From: Coriobacteriaceae bacterium
Lineage (GTDB): Bacteria; Actinomycetota; Coriobacteriia; Coriobacteriales; Coriobacteriaceae
DNA: 64,000 nucleotides
Assembly (NCBI GenBank): GCA_902363875.1
Contig: CABJBO010000006.1
Location: 33,875 to 97,874, forward strand
Reading direction: 5' to 3'
The notes beneath the pieces were generated by a model. That model was not told the DNA's origin. It made no database searches and saw only the letters and a program-made list of their open reading frames with translations. Below, in pieces: positions 16,601-25,457 of the stretch. Position 1 is the stretch's first letter. Every line of letters starts with the position of its first letter. Made by a program: the position numbers and the translations under genes.

Positions 16601-18031
16601 ATGGCTCTTTGGGGCGGTCGTTTTGAGGCAGGCGTGGCCGAGGTCACGCAGGAGTTTGGCGCGTCGTTGCCGGTTGACAAACATCTCTATAAGCAGGATA
16701 TCGCCGGATCTAAGGCACATGCCAAGATGCTGGCGGCCCAGGGCATTATCAGCGCCGAGGACGAGCAGGCGATTGCCGAGGGCCTGACCGGAATCGAACA
16801 GGATATCGATGCCGGCAACTTCACCTTTGATATCAACGACGAGGACATTCATATGTCCATCGAAAGCGAGCTGACGCGTCGTATCGGCGAGGCTGGCAAG
16901 CGCTTGCATACTGGGCGTTCGCGCAACGACCAGGTGGCGACCGATACGCGCCTGGGCGTCAAGGCGCTGGCCAAGGAGCTCATGGAGGCCAATCTTGAGC
17001 TGCGCCATGTGCTGGTGGATGCGGCCAAGAAGTACGACAAGGTGATTCTTCCGGGCTACACGCATATGCAGCACGCTCAGCCCGTGCTGCTGTCACATCA
17101 TCTGCTGGCGTATTCCTGGATGTTCGCGCGCGACTTTACGCGCCTGAAGGCCGCCTTTGATGCCGCCGACAACTGCCCGCTGGGTGCTGCCGCGCTTGCC
17201 GGTACGAGCTATCCGCTCGATCGCCAGATGACGGCTGCCGAGCTTGGCTTTGCGGGTGTGATTCCCAACTCGCTCGATGCGGTTTCCGACCGTGATTTCC
17301 TGCTCGATCTGCATTACGCCGGCTCCGTCATGGCCATGCACCTGTCGCGTCTTTCCGAGGAGATCGTGTTGTGGTCGAGCTCCGAGTTTGGCTTTATTAC
17401 GCTTTCTGACTCGTACTCCACCGGCTCGTCCATCATGCCGCAGAAGAAGAACCCCGACTTTGCCGAGCTTATCCGCGGCAAGAGCGGCCGTGTGTATGGC
17501 AACCTGGTGCAGCTGCTTGTGACCATGAAGGGCCTGCCGCTGGCCTATAACAAGGACTTGCAGGAGGACAAGGAGGGCGCGCTCGATACCGCCCACACGC
17601 TCATGCAGTGCCTGTCGGTTATGGCCGGTATGATTTCGACTTGGACCGTCAACGAGGATGCCATGGCGCGCGAGTGCGGTGTGGGTCATCTTGCCGCCAC
17701 CGATGTTGCCGATTACCTGGCCAAGCGTGGCCTGCCGTTCCGTGAGGCGCATGCCGTGGTGGGCCATCTGGTCCTGATGTGTGAGAAGCGCGGCTGCAAT
17801 CTTGAGGACCTGCCGTTTGAGGTGTTCCAGGAGGCAAGCCCGCTCTTTGAGCGCGATATTACCGAGGCACTCGACATCCCGTCGATCGTTGCCGCGCGCA
17901 CGACCGAGGGCGGCACCGCTCCTGCCGCCGTTGCCGTGCAGCTGCAGCGTGCCGAGGCGCAGCTCGTGGCCGACGAGGGCGTGTTTGGATCGCTGACCAA
18001 GGTTGTCGAGATGGGTCACGGGGCAAAGTAG
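16601..18031 (+). CDS. argH: Argininosuccinate lyase
   Basis: A 476-residue member of the fumarase/aspartase superfamily that cleaves argininosuccinate to arginine and fumarate. Visible blocks are MALWGGRFEAG at the N-terminus, TGRSRNDQVATDTRL near 105-119, YTHMQHAQPVLLSHH near 155-169, and the catalytic-loop signature GSSIMPQKKNPD near 280-291. The length is standard. ATG 16601 has the Shine-Dalgarno GAAAGGGGA. The reading frame opens upstream at 16526 but that part is not conserved. It is followed by 384 bases without a gene. Confidence 0.97.
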   Translation: MALWGGRFEAGVAEVTQEFGASLPVDKHLYKQDIAGSKAHAKMLAAQGIISAEDEQAIAEGLTGIEQDIDAGNFTFDINDEDIHMSIESELTRRIGEAGKRLHTGRSRNDQVATDTRLGVKALAKELMEANLELRHVLVDAAKKYDKVILPGYTHMQHAQPVLLSHHLLAYSWMFARDFTRLKAAFDAADNCPLGAAALAGTSYPLDRQMTAAELGFAGVIPNSLDAVSDRDFLLDLHYAGSVMAMHLSRLSEEIVLWSSSEFGFITLSDSYSTGSSIMPQKKNPDFAELIRGKSGRVYGNLVQLLVTMKGLPLAYNKDLQEDKEGALDTAHTLMQCLSVMAGMISTWTVNEDAMARECGVGHLAATDVADYLAKRGLPFREAHAVVGHLVLMCEKRGCNLEDLPFEVFQEASPLFERDITEALDIPSIVAARTTEGGTAPAAVAVQLQRAEAQLVADEGVFGSLTKVVEMGHGAK

Positions 18032-18415
18032 AGGTTTGGCTGAAGACGTATTGTCCATTTATTGATAAATCGTTTTTGCTTTACGGGCGTCTGCTGATGC
18101 GGGCGCCCCTATTTTGCTGCTATGGGGGAGGGGCTTGTCGAGAACTTCTGTAGGACCTTTGGGCAGGTTGTGAAGGGGGTACGTTCGCGGGTGGCAACCG
18201 ACCGCCCGCTCTGTTCGATGTGGTTGATGAGCGGTCGGATGGTACTCTAATCGGGCTTCGAAACAGAAGTGACACATATGGAGCGCTTTAATAAATTGCA
18301 GCGTTTCAATAAACAGCTTTTTGTTTAACTGCAGCTAAAACTCTGTTACGATGCAGTCCAGGCGGGTGCCGGAATGGGACTTGGGCACGCGCGAACCTAC
18401 TTGAAAGGCTACCTT
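18032..18415. other. 384-bp intergenic region before ndk
   Basis: It contains an inverted repeat CCGACCGC (18198-18205) against GCGGTCGG (18231-18238) with a 25-base loop. An AT-rich stretch near 18285-18350 is probably the ndk promoter. No gene or known RNA is recognised. Confidence 0.4.
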
Positions 18416-18820
18416 ATGGCTATCGAGAAGACCTTCATCATGATTAAGCCCGACGCCGTGCGCGACCGCAAGATCGGCGAGATCGTTGCTCGTATTGAGC
18501 GCAGCGGCCTTGTCATCGAGCGCATGGAGATGACCACGCTCGAGCGCGCTACCGTCGAGGAGCACTACGCCCATCTGGCCGACAAGCCCTTCTTTGGCGG
18601 TCTCTGCGACTTTATGACGAGCGGTCCGGTCGTCAAGATGGTCGTTTCCGGTCTCTCCGCTGTTTCCAAGATGCGCACCCTTATGGGCGCTACCAACCCG
18701 CTTGATGCTGCGCCCGGCACCATTCGCGGCGACTTCGCTGTCGATGTCAACGCCAACGTGATCCACGGCTCCGACTGCCTGGAGAACGCCGAGATCGAGA
18801 TCAAGCGCTTCTTTGGCTAA
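18416..18820 (+). CDS. ndk: Nucleoside-diphosphate kinase
   Basis: A 134-residue enzyme that balances NTP pools by phosphate transfer through a histidine. The N-terminus MAIEKTFIMIKPDAVRDRKI is typical. NPLDAAPGTIRGDF precedes the active-site NVIHGSDCLENAEIEIKRFF, with the catalytic His at about residue 115. The length is normal for bacterial NDK. ATG 18416 follows GAAAGG. A strong terminator follows, so it is monocistronic. Confidence 0.97.
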   Translation: MAIEKTFIMIKPDAVRDRKIGEIVARIERSGLVIERMEMTTLERATVEEHYAHLADKPFFGGLCDFMTSGPVVKMVVSGLSAVSKMRTLMGATNPLDAAPGTIRGDFAVDVNANVIHGSDCLENAEIEIKRFFG

Positions 18821-18858
18821 ACCAGCTTTGACTCCTTAAAGCTGTTAGCGTGTGGCTT

Positions 18859-18892
18859 GGGCGCCGCGGAATTCCAACCGCGGCGCCCTTTT
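18859..18892 (+). terminator. Terminator of ndk
   Basis: GGGCGCCGCGG pairs perfectly with CCGCGGCGCCC around an eight-base loop, followed by TTTTATT. Confidence 0.88.
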
Positions 18893-18934
18893 ATTCCGGT
18901 AGATTTTTGGTAAACGCATAGAAAACTACTAAAG

Positions 18935-18968
18935 AGCCCCGTCCGGATGTTTCTTCCGGGCGGGGGCT
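18935..18968 (-). terminator. Terminator of rpiB
   Basis: AGCCCCGTCCGGA pairs with TCCGGGCGGGGGCT (one bulge). Read on the minus strand it ends in CTCTTTAGTAGTTTT. It is 28 bases past the rpiB stop. Confidence 0.7.
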
Positions 18969-18995
18969 GGCGCTAGCGTATGGCTTTGTAAGTCT

Positions 18996-19463
18996 TTAGG
19001 CCTCGTCGACAATCTTTAGTCCGCGGGTCTGGTCGATCTCGTTGAGGAGATTGACGCGACGCTCGTGGCGGCCGCCCTCAAACTCGGCGTCGAGCCATTC
19101 GTCGACAATCATCTTGGCGAGCTCGGAGCCCACGACGCGGGCGCCAAAGGCCAGCACGTTGGTGTTGTTGTGCATACGGGAGAGCTTGGCGCTGAAGGGC
19201 TCGGAGCACACGACGGCGCGTACGCCCTCGACCTTGTTGGCAGCCAGGCTAATCCCGACGCCGGTACCGCAGATCAAGATACCCAGGTCGACGTCACCGT
19301 TGGCCACGGCCTTGCCCACCTTGTAACCGGCGATGGGGTAGTCGAAGCTCTCGGAGGTGTCGGTGCCATAGTTCACGACCTCGCAGCCGCGCTCCTTCAG
19401 GTGCTCGGAAATGATGTTCTTGAGCTCGACGGCGGCGTGGTCGTTACCGATACCGATCTTCAT
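18996..19463 (-). CDS. rpiB: Ribose-5-phosphate isomerase B
   Basis: A 155-residue LacA/RpiB-family isomerase that interconverts ribulose 5-phosphate and ribose 5-phosphate. MKIGIGNDHAAVELK opens with the conserved Asp-His pair. ILICGTGVGISLAANKV holds the active-site Cys near residue 66. HNNTNVLAFGARVVG carries the sugar-phosphate-binding His and Arg. The length and the single domain fit RpiB rather than the paired LacA/LacB subunits. The start at 19463 is preceded by AGAGAGGA. It is convergent with ndk. Confidence 0.95.
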   Translation of the reverse strand: MKIGIGNDHAAVELKNIISEHLKERGCEVVNYGTDTSESFDYPIAGYKVGKAVANGDVDLGILICGTGVGISLAANKVEGVRAVVCSEPFSAKLSRMHNNTNVLAFGARVVGSELAKMIVDEWLDAEFEGGRHERRVNLLNEIDQTRGLKIVDEA

Positions 19464-19733
19464 GAGTGGTTCCTCTCTGGTCCGTGCGGCGGAATTGCTA
19501 AAGGTTTTACCGCGTTCGACTGCATGATAGCGCGACTTTTGTGTAAACGCTCGGGCGTTTTTTGGTCAAACGCTTAAGCATGCAACAAGACCTGCTTTTC
19601 ATGAATGAATGCCGCCAGTTTGTGCTTGAGCGCCGTCCGCCGGAACCGTGGTTGCGGTTTTTGATGCATTGTTATCAAATAAAGGAGCTAACTTTTTTGA
19701 GAGACCAGCCCGTTATGCAAGCAGGAGATACCT

Positions 19734-21053
19734 ATGCCTACCGATTCCCTTCGTGATGCCGCGTTTTGCGATGTTTTGAACCGCGAGCTTGTCTGTGCGC
19801 TCGGCTGCACCGAGCCTATTGCCGTTGCCTATGCAGCGGCGTTGGCGAGCCAGACGCTCGGTTGCGAACCCGATTATATGGACGTTGCCTGCTCGGGCAA
19901 CATCATCAAGAACGTTAAGAGCGTGACCGTGCCCAACTCGGGCGGTATGCACGGTATTGAAGCTGCAGCCGTGCTGGGTGCCGTGGGCGGTGACGCCAAG
20001 AGCGCGCTTGAGGTGCTCGAGAGCGTTAACGATGAAGACCGCGCTCGTGTGGCCGAGCTCCTCGCCGACGCCGGCTACTGCGATGTGTCGCTTGTCGAGG
20101 GTGTGCCCAACCTCTACATCAAGGTGACTGCGACGGCCGGGGGCCATACCGCGGTCGTCGAGATTACCGATCACCACACTAATGTCACGTGCCATACGCT
20201 CGACGGTATTCCGGTATGCGGCAAGTCGGCGGGGGAGTGCGCCGCCTGCGCCGAGCGCGTGGTGGCCGAGCGTGCGGCAGATAACGCCGATACGCCCATG
20301 TCCATTGATTCCATCATCGACTTTATCGAGGACGGTGACATTGAGGGCGCCCGCGCTGCCGTTGAGCGTCAGATTGAGCTGAATGGCGCAATCAGTGCCG
20401 AGGGCCTTGCGCACGCTTGGGGCGCCGAGGTGGGTCGTACGCTGCTGGGTGCTCGTGCCGATGACGTCGCCTGCCGTGCCCGTGCCCGTGCGGCCGCCGG
20501 GTCCGACGCCCGCATGAACGGTTGCGCGCTGCCGGTCGCCATTGTGTGCGGCTCGGGCAATCAAGGCATTACCTGCGCATTGCCCGTCATGGAGTATGCC
20601 GAGTACCTGCGTTGCGACCACGAGCGTCTGGTACGCGCCGTGATGCTGTCCGATCTTATCGCCGTGCATATCAAGAGCTATATTGGTGCGCTTTCGGCGT
20701 TTTGCGGTGCTATTTGCGCCGCGTGCGGCGCCGGCGCTGCGATTACCTGGCTGTGCGGTGGCACGCGCGAGCAGATTGGCGCGACGGTCTCGAATACGCT
20801 CGGTAACGTGGGCGGCATCGTGTGCGACGGCGCCAAGGCGAGTTGTGCCGCCAAGATTTCGGCTGCCGTCGATGCGGCGATTCTGGGACATGACATGGCC
20901 ATGCAGGGGCGTGGCTTCCGTGCCGGCGAGGGTTTGATCCAGGATACCGTCGAGCAGACGATTGCCAGCATGGGCTACGTGGGCCGTGTGGGTATGAAGG
21001 ACACCGACGTCGAGATCCTCAACATCATGATCGGCAAAACCCAAGTGTGCTAG
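19734..21053 (+). CDS. UPF0597 / L-cysteine desulfidase (serine dehydratase alpha-like)
   Basis: A 439-residue protein of the CyuA/YhaM group: iron-sulfur enzymes that degrade L-cysteine to pyruvate, ammonia and sulfide. Visible features are ALGCTEPIAVAYA at about 22-34 (first cluster Cys and the family motif), ACSGNIIKNVKSVTVPNSGG, the C-terminal CGSGNQGITCALPV, and FCGAICAACGAGAA followed by GGIVCDGAKASCAAKI. These give the conserved Cys set for a 4Fe-4S cluster. ATG 19734 follows AGGAGA. It overlaps the convergent HAD gene by four bases. No cysteine transporter is adjacent. Confidence 0.88.
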   Translation: MPTDSLRDAAFCDVLNRELVCALGCTEPIAVAYAAALASQTLGCEPDYMDVACSGNIIKNVKSVTVPNSGGMHGIEAAAVLGAVGGDAKSALEVLESVNDEDRARVAELLADAGYCDVSLVEGVPNLYIKVTATAGGHTAVVEITDHHTNVTCHTLDGIPVCGKSAGECAACAERVVAERAADNADTPMSIDSIIDFIEDGDIEGARAAVERQIELNGAISAEGLAHAWGAEVGRTLLGARADDVACRARARAAAGSDARMNGCALPVAIVCGSGNQGITCALPVMEYAEYLRCDHERLVRAVMLSDLIAVHIKSYIGALSAFCGAICAACGAGAAITWLCGGTREQIGATVSNTLGNVGGIVCDGAKASCAAKISAAVDAAILGHDMAMQGRGFRAGEGLIQDTVEQTIASMGYVGRVGMKDTDVEILNIMIGKTQVC

Positions 21054-21808
21054 GACAGTTCGTCGGCTACTTGGTGTTCGTAGAAGGCTTCTACTACGGC
21101 GTTAAAGTCGCGGGCGAAGCCTTCCATGGTTCCGCGCCAGGTGACTCGGTTGGGCTTGCCCTGGCCTACATAGGCAGTCTGAATGCCGCAGGCGGGGTTA
21201 GGGAAGTCGCGTTTGGGATCGTTGCCCACCATAAGGACCTCGTGCGGTTCGAGCCCCATCACCTGAAGCTGCTCTAGATAGTAGGTGGCATCAGGCTTGC
21301 AGCGGGTGGCGTTTCCCATGTGCGTGACGAGCTCAAAGGGGGCGTCGGCCAGGTCGCCCCAACCCATGCGGCACTCGATGGCCCCCTGCGGAAAGCTGGG
21401 GTTGGTAAAGAGCGCGCAGCGCAGCCCTGCGTCCTGTACGGCCTGAAGCGCGGCGTGTGCGCCCGGCATGGCATGGGCGTTGATGAGTTCGTCATTCTTG
21501 TACGGAAGAACTTCGCGGTCGTAGTAGGTAAACGCCTCGTAGATAAGTGGGTCCGAGAGGCAAATGCCGCATCGGCGCTCGACCTCTTCTTGGTAAAACT
21601 CAAGATTGGTGCGATTGTCCGTGCTGCTGCGGCGATTGGCGTTGAGGTCGACCAGGATGGTGCCGAGGCGTGCCATCGTGCCACCGCGGCTGCGGCGCCC
21701 GATATCCGCGAGCATCGAAGAGACATCCTTAAAATAGCGAAGGATGAACGCGTTGAGGTTGATGCTAAGAAGCGTTTCGTCCATATCGAAAACGACTGCT
21801 TTGAGCAC
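21050..21808 (-). CDS. HAD-superfamily hydrolase (class IA-like)
   Basis: A 252-residue phosphatase. Motif I VVFDMDETLLSI is at residues 4-15, with an alpha-helical C1 cap between about 20 and 115. Motif II is ALFTNPS, motif III is the conserved Lys in GNATRCKPDATYY, and motif IV is MVGNDPKRDFPNPACGI. Substrate unknown; it may be a nucleotidase or sugar-phosphate phosphatase. I place the start at GTG 21808, because GAAAGGTG lies eight bases upstream and motif I follows at once. The frame stays open to 21979 but that part is not conserved. Confidence 0.85.
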   Translation of the reverse strand: MLKAVVFDMDETLLSINLNAFILRYFKDVSSMLADIGRRSRGGTMARLGTILVDLNANRRSSTDNRTNLEFYQEEVERRCGICLSDPLIYEAFTYYDREVLPYKNDELINAHAMPGAHAALQAVQDAGLRCALFTNPSFPQGAIECRMGWGDLADAPFELVTHMGNATRCKPDATYYLEQLQVMGLEPHEVLMVGNDPKRDFPNPACGIQTAYVGQGKPNRVTWRGTMEGFARDFNAVVEAFYEHQVADELS

Positions 21809-22123
21809 GCGGGCACCTTTCTCGAAAAATCGATCTAGAATCGTTGGCTCCGGATACTTTACCCCAAAGCCGAATGCCTGGCTGGTTATCGTCAAGTTGC
21901 GGAGACGTGTGTTCATAAGATTACGAAAAAGTCTCCACACGAGTAAAAAATCGCAGTTCACGCTTGAAATCGAACTCATTTCCCCGTAACCTATACGAAC
22001 GTGATTGCATAAGCGTCACATTAGTATCTGTCGGCTCCCGAGTGTTCCTAAACGTTGTGTGCTTGTCGCACCCTTCTGTAGGTCCTAGCAATCGGGGCCC
22101 CGTAGTTCGAAAGGGGTCCACCT

Positions 22124-23290
22124 TTGAGTGAGATTCAGAACTCGTCCATTTTCTCTCTTGACGATGTCAACGAGGAGGAGATGAACAACCTCATCGACGG
22201 TACGATTACCGACTTTGATGAGGGCGATCTCGTTAACGGCACTGTCGTTAAGATCGAGCATGACGAGGTGCTCGTTGACATCGGATTCAAGTCCGAGGGC
22301 GTTATCCCGGTCCGCGAGCTGTCCATCCGCAAGGACGCTAACCCTGCAGACATCGTTGCACTCGGTGATCCCATCGAGGCTCTGGTTCTCCAGAAGGAGG
22401 ACAAGGACGGTCGTCTGGTCCTGTCCAAGAAGCGTGCCGAGTACGAGCGTGCTTGGAACCGCATCGAGGAGAAGTTCAACTCCGGCGAGAACGTCGAGGG
22501 CGAGGTTATCGAGGTTGTCAAGGGCGGCCTGATCCTCGACATCGGCCTGCGTGGCTTCCTGCCCGCTTCCCTCGTCGACCTCCGTCGCGTCAAGGACCTC
22601 ACCTCCTACATGGGCACCCGCATCGAGGCCCGCGTCATCGAGATGGACCGCAACCGCAACAACGTTGTCCTCTCCCGTCGCGTCGTGCTTGAGGAGTCCC
22701 GTAAGGCCGAGCGCTCCGAGATCCTGTCCAAGCTCAAGTCTGGCATGCGTCTCCAGGGCACCGTTTCCTCCATCGTCGACTTCGGCGCCTTCGTCGACCT
22801 CGGCGGTATCGACGGCCTCATCCACATCTCCGAGCTCTCCTGGAACCACGTCAACCATCCTTCCGAGGTTGTCAAGGTCGGCCAGGAGGTCGAGGTCGAG
22901 GTTCTCGACGTCGATCTCAACCGCGAGCGCATCTCCCTGGGTCTCAAGCAGACCACCGAGGATCCGTGGCGCGCACTGGTCAAGAAGTACCCCGTCGGCG
23001 CTATCGTCGAGGGCACTGTGACCAAGCTTGTCCCGTTCGGCGCTTTCGTCGATCTGGGCGAGGGCATCGAGGGCCTGGTGCACATCTCCGAGATGGCCAA
23101 CAAGCACGTCGATCAGCCTTCTCAGGTCACCCATGTGGGCGACAAGGTTCAGGTCAAGGTCATGGAAATCGACCTCGACCGTCGTCGTATCTCCCTGTCC
23201 ATGAAGTCTGCTGCTGAGACTCTGGGCGTCGAGATCGAGGTTACCCCGCTGCCTTCCGAGAAGAAGGACGAGGAGACCGACGCCGAGTAA
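22124..23290 (+). CDS. rpsA: 30S ribosomal protein S1 (four S1 domains)
   Basis: A 388-residue protein with four S1 RNA-binding repeats at about 37-105, 122-190, 207-275 and 292-360. Each has the GxV-x-x-ixxfGafVdl and GL(v/i)HISE signatures in repeats 3 and 4. An acidic tail (KKDEETDAE) ends the protein. E. coli S1 has six domains; four is the actinobacterial/Firmicutes pattern. Translation starts at TTG 22124, with CGAAAGGGG seven bases upstream. A terminator follows. It helps load mRNA on the ribosome. Confidence 0.95.
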   Translation: MSEIQNSSIFSLDDVNEEEMNNLIDGTITDFDEGDLVNGTVVKIEHDEVLVDIGFKSEGVIPVRELSIRKDANPADIVALGDPIEALVLQKEDKDGRLVLSKKRAEYERAWNRIEEKFNSGENVEGEVIEVVKGGLILDIGLRGFLPASLVDLRRVKDLTSYMGTRIEARVIEMDRNRNNVVLSRRVVLEESRKAERSEILSKLKSGMRLQGTVSSIVDFGAFVDLGGIDGLIHISELSWNHVNHPSEVVKVGQEVEVEVLDVDLNRERISLGLKQTTEDPWRALVKKYPVGAIVEGTVTKLVPFGAFVDLGEGIEGLVHISEMANKHVDQPSQVTHVGDKVQVKVMEIDLDRRRISLSMKSAAETLGVEIEVTPLPSEKKDEETDAE

Positions 23291-23314
23291 ATCGGTTTGA
23301 CGATCACTTGTTTT

Positions 23315-23350
23315 AAGGGATCCGTCCGTAATGGACGGGTCCCTTTTTGC
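23315..23350 (+). terminator. Terminator of rpsA
   Basis: AAGGGATCCGTCC pairs with GGACGGGTCCCTT (one bulge), loop GTAAT, followed by TTTTTGC. Confidence 0.85.
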
Positions 23351-23632
23351 ATTTGCTGCTGAGGTGCGCGATGTCGTCCGCGCGCAATGCTGTCCGAGCT
23401 GTCCACAGGCTATTAGGTTTTCGGTGCATGAAAAAATGCCGACATCCCGCCTCGGGGAGGAGGCGGGAACGCACCGAGTAGACGGAGGGGTGCGGAGCGC
23501 GGTCGCGTCTCGACTGACGACGTTGCCCATCGACAGGACCATTGTAGCGCATGGCGGTTCTTGGTTTATCGTGTCGAGCGTTTGCGTTGTGCCATTGCCT
23601 GCGGCAACGGTGTGTTACACTCTTGCACTGCT
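23351..23632. other. Intergenic region upstream of rnpB
   Basis: No gene is seen. It has a perfect 9-bp hairpin TCCCGCCTC/GAGGCGGGA at 23445-23468. Just before the RNA, a promoter-like TTGCCT (23595) and TACACT (23616) pair probably drives rnpB. Confidence 0.45.
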
Positions 23633-23987
23633 GAGTGGGCCAGACGGTCGCGCGATGTGCTGCTTGCAGTACGCGTGAGGAAAGTCCGGGCTCCAGAGGG
23701 CGGGATGCCGGCTAACGGCCGGGCGGAGTGATCCGACGGAAAGCGCCGCAGAAAAGAAGACTCCCACCTGCGCCGCAAGGCGTAAAGGGAAAAGCTGAAA
23801 CGGTGGTGTAAGAGACCACCAGCGTCGTGGCAACATGGCGGCTTGGCAAGCCCCATCCGGAGCAAGCGCGAATAGGAACGCTATGGGCCGGCCCGGTTCG
23901 CGTTCGGGTAGCGTGCGTGGAGCTGCACGGTAACGTGCAGACAAGATAAATGACCGTTCACGACAGAACCCGGCTTACAGGCCCACT
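23633..23987 (+). ncRNA. rnpB: RNase P RNA, bacterial class A
   Basis: About 355 bases with the conserved P4/J regions: GAGGAAAGTCCGGGCTCC near 23678-23697 (CR-I), the AGAGACCACCAGC block, AGCAAGCGCGAATAGGAACG, and the 3' end ACAGAACCCGGCTTACAGGC (CR-V and P4 3' strand). The 5' GAGTGGGC pairs with GCCCAC at the 3' end to form P1. It is the catalytic RNA that trims the 5' ends of tRNAs. Confidence 0.96.
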
Positions 23988-24074
23988 TGGCATTTTTGTT
24001 ACCCTGACAATCGGTACGGCCTTTGCCGTATTATTGAAGCTGTTTGTTGCTTTGCTTGTTGTTGAGGGGCTTTG

Positions 24075-24710
24075 TTGGACAGCTATTTTACTCTGCAATC
24101 GAATATTGAGGTTTCGGGCGAGTTTGTGGACCGCAAGAGCCGGTTTATTGCCCAGCTGGTCCATATTGAGTCCGAGGACGAGGCGAATGCCTTTATCGAG
24201 ATGGTTCGCAAGCGTCATTACGACGCTCGACACAATGTTCCCGCGTGGATTTTGGTCGATGGACGCGAGCGCCAGAGCGATGATGGTGAGCCGAGCCGCA
24301 CGAGCGGTATGCCGACACTCGAGGTGTTGCGCGGTGCGGAGCTCAAAAATGTTTGCTGCGTAGTGACACGCTATTTTGGTGGTACGTTGTTGGGGCCCGG
24401 TGGCTTGGTACGCGCCTATACCGCGGCGACGCAGGCGGCGGTGGCCGCGGCTCAGGAGGCCGGGCAGATCGTTGAGATGACGAGTGTCGTGCCTGTTGAC
24501 GTGCATGTGGCCTATCCGCAGTATGAGCAGGTGCTTCGCTTGGCCCAGGATTCCGGTGCCAAGGTTTCGGATACCGAGTACGCGGATGCCGTGACGATTC
24601 ATTTGGTGTTTAAGGCGGGGGAGCAGGAGCCGTTTTGCGTTAAGATGCGCGAGCTTATGGCGGGGCGCGAGGAGATTGAGGTCGGCGCTCCCGAATTTGC
24701 CGAGTTCTAA
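24075..24710 (+). CDS. YigZ/IMPACT-family protein
   Basis: A 211-residue protein of the YigZ (UPF0029) family, with an N-terminal ribosomal-S5-like fold and a C-terminal ferredoxin-like fold. Signatures are KSRFIAQL near 20, DARHNVPAW near 47, the SDDGEPSRTSGMPTLEVL block near 66, and RYFGGTLLGPGGLVRAY near 96. The eukaryotic relative IMPACT regulates translation; the bacterial role is unclear. Two tandem TTG codons (24072, 24075) can start it; I choose the second because GAGGGG is five bases upstream. It follows rnpB by 87 bases and is convergent with the next gene. Confidence 0.88.
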   Translation: MDSYFTLQSNIEVSGEFVDRKSRFIAQLVHIESEDEANAFIEMVRKRHYDARHNVPAWILVDGRERQSDDGEPSRTSGMPTLEVLRGAELKNVCCVVTRYFGGTLLGPGGLVRAYTAATQAAVAAAQEAGQIVEMTSVVPVDVHVAYPQYEQVLRLAQDSGAKVSDTEYADAVTIHLVFKAGEQEPFCVKMRELMAGREEIEVGAPEFAEF

Positions 24711-24713
24711 CGA

Positions 24714-24764
24714 CGACGGCCGGCGTGCTTTTGGATGAATCCCAAGCGCGCCGGCCGTCGTTTT
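24714..24764. terminator. Bidirectional terminator between convergent genes
   Basis: CGACGGCCGGCG at 24714-24725 pairs perfectly with CGCCGGCCGTCG at 24749-24760. TTTT follows on the plus strand and GTTAG on the minus side. Confidence 0.8.
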
Positions 24765-24777
24765 ATGTTGTCGCCGT

Positions 24778-25224
24778 TTACTCGGCGAGCTGCTTTAGCA
24801 CATCGCAGGCGATGTCGACGGCGTCGTCGATGCAGCCGGGGCAGCTGCGGAGCGGACCCTGGTCCGATCCGACGCCTTTGAGCGTGCCGCAGACGGTCGT
24901 GGTGTTCTTCTCGCCAAAGCGCTTGGCAATCTCGCGCGACAGCTTGTAGGTCTGGCCCTTGGTCTTGGGGTTCTCCATACCGTCGCTCATCACAAAGCCC
25001 ATGATGGCCACGGCGCCCGAGATGGCGCCGCAGGTCTCGGTCATGCCGCCCATGCCGGCGCCAAAGCCCTCGGTGAGGGTAAAGGCGATCTGGGGGTCGA
25101 GCCCCACAGCGGGCGCGAGCGTGCAAGCGACAGCCTGGGCGCAGTTAAAGCCGCGGGCGTGGTATTCGGCAGCCTGAGCCTGACAGGCGGTGATGTCGAG
25201 CTGGGCCGTATCGATTTGCTTCAT
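24778..25224 (-). CDS. C_GCAxxG_C_C family protein (putative redox-active)
   Basis: A 148-residue protein of TIGR01909 type. The defining cysteines are visible as RGFNCAQAVACTLAPAVG at about 23-40, FGAGMGGMTETCGAISGA near 55-72, CGTLKG near 112 and CPGCIDDA near 126. Members are membrane-free, probably redox or metal proteins of anaerobes; function unknown. The frame is open to 25371, but the start at 25224 is supported by AAGGAGA six bases upstream and by the family N-terminus. It is divergent from the metY-type gene. Confidence 0.85.
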   Translation of the reverse strand: MKQIDTAQLDITACQAQAAEYHARGFNCAQAVACTLAPAVGLDPQIAFTLTEGFGAGMGGMTETCGAISGAVAIMGFVMSDGMENPKTKGQTYKLSREIAKRFGEKNTTTVCGTLKGVGSDQGPLRSCPGCIDDAVDIACDVLKQLAE

Positions 25225-25330
25225 CGTTGTCTCCTTGTTCATGGTGTACCCGCCTATGGTACCCTTGCCGGCGCATTCGCTTATCGAGACCGCAGTGCAT
25301 ATCTCATTGTTTTTCGCCATCGAACACTTT

Positions 25331-25370
25331 CTTAAGATTTGGGACAAATAAACCTGATTAATTTGTCCCA
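25331..25370. repeat. 40-bp dispersed repeat, copy 2, with perfect palindrome
   Basis: CTTAAGATTTGGGACAAA followed by CTGATTAATTTG matches copy 1 at 13173-13212 at 35 of 40 positions. Here TGGGACAAAT (25340-25349) and ATTTGTCCCA (25361-25370) form a perfect 10-bp palindrome, in the spacer between the divergent C_GCAxxG and metY-type genes. Confidence 0.75.
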
Positions 25371-25457
25371 TAACCTATCGGCGGGATGGGTTGAGAGGGG
25401 TGCGGGGTAGCGGTATTGTGAACCGAATAAAACAAAACCCAAGTAAGGGAGTTGGAT

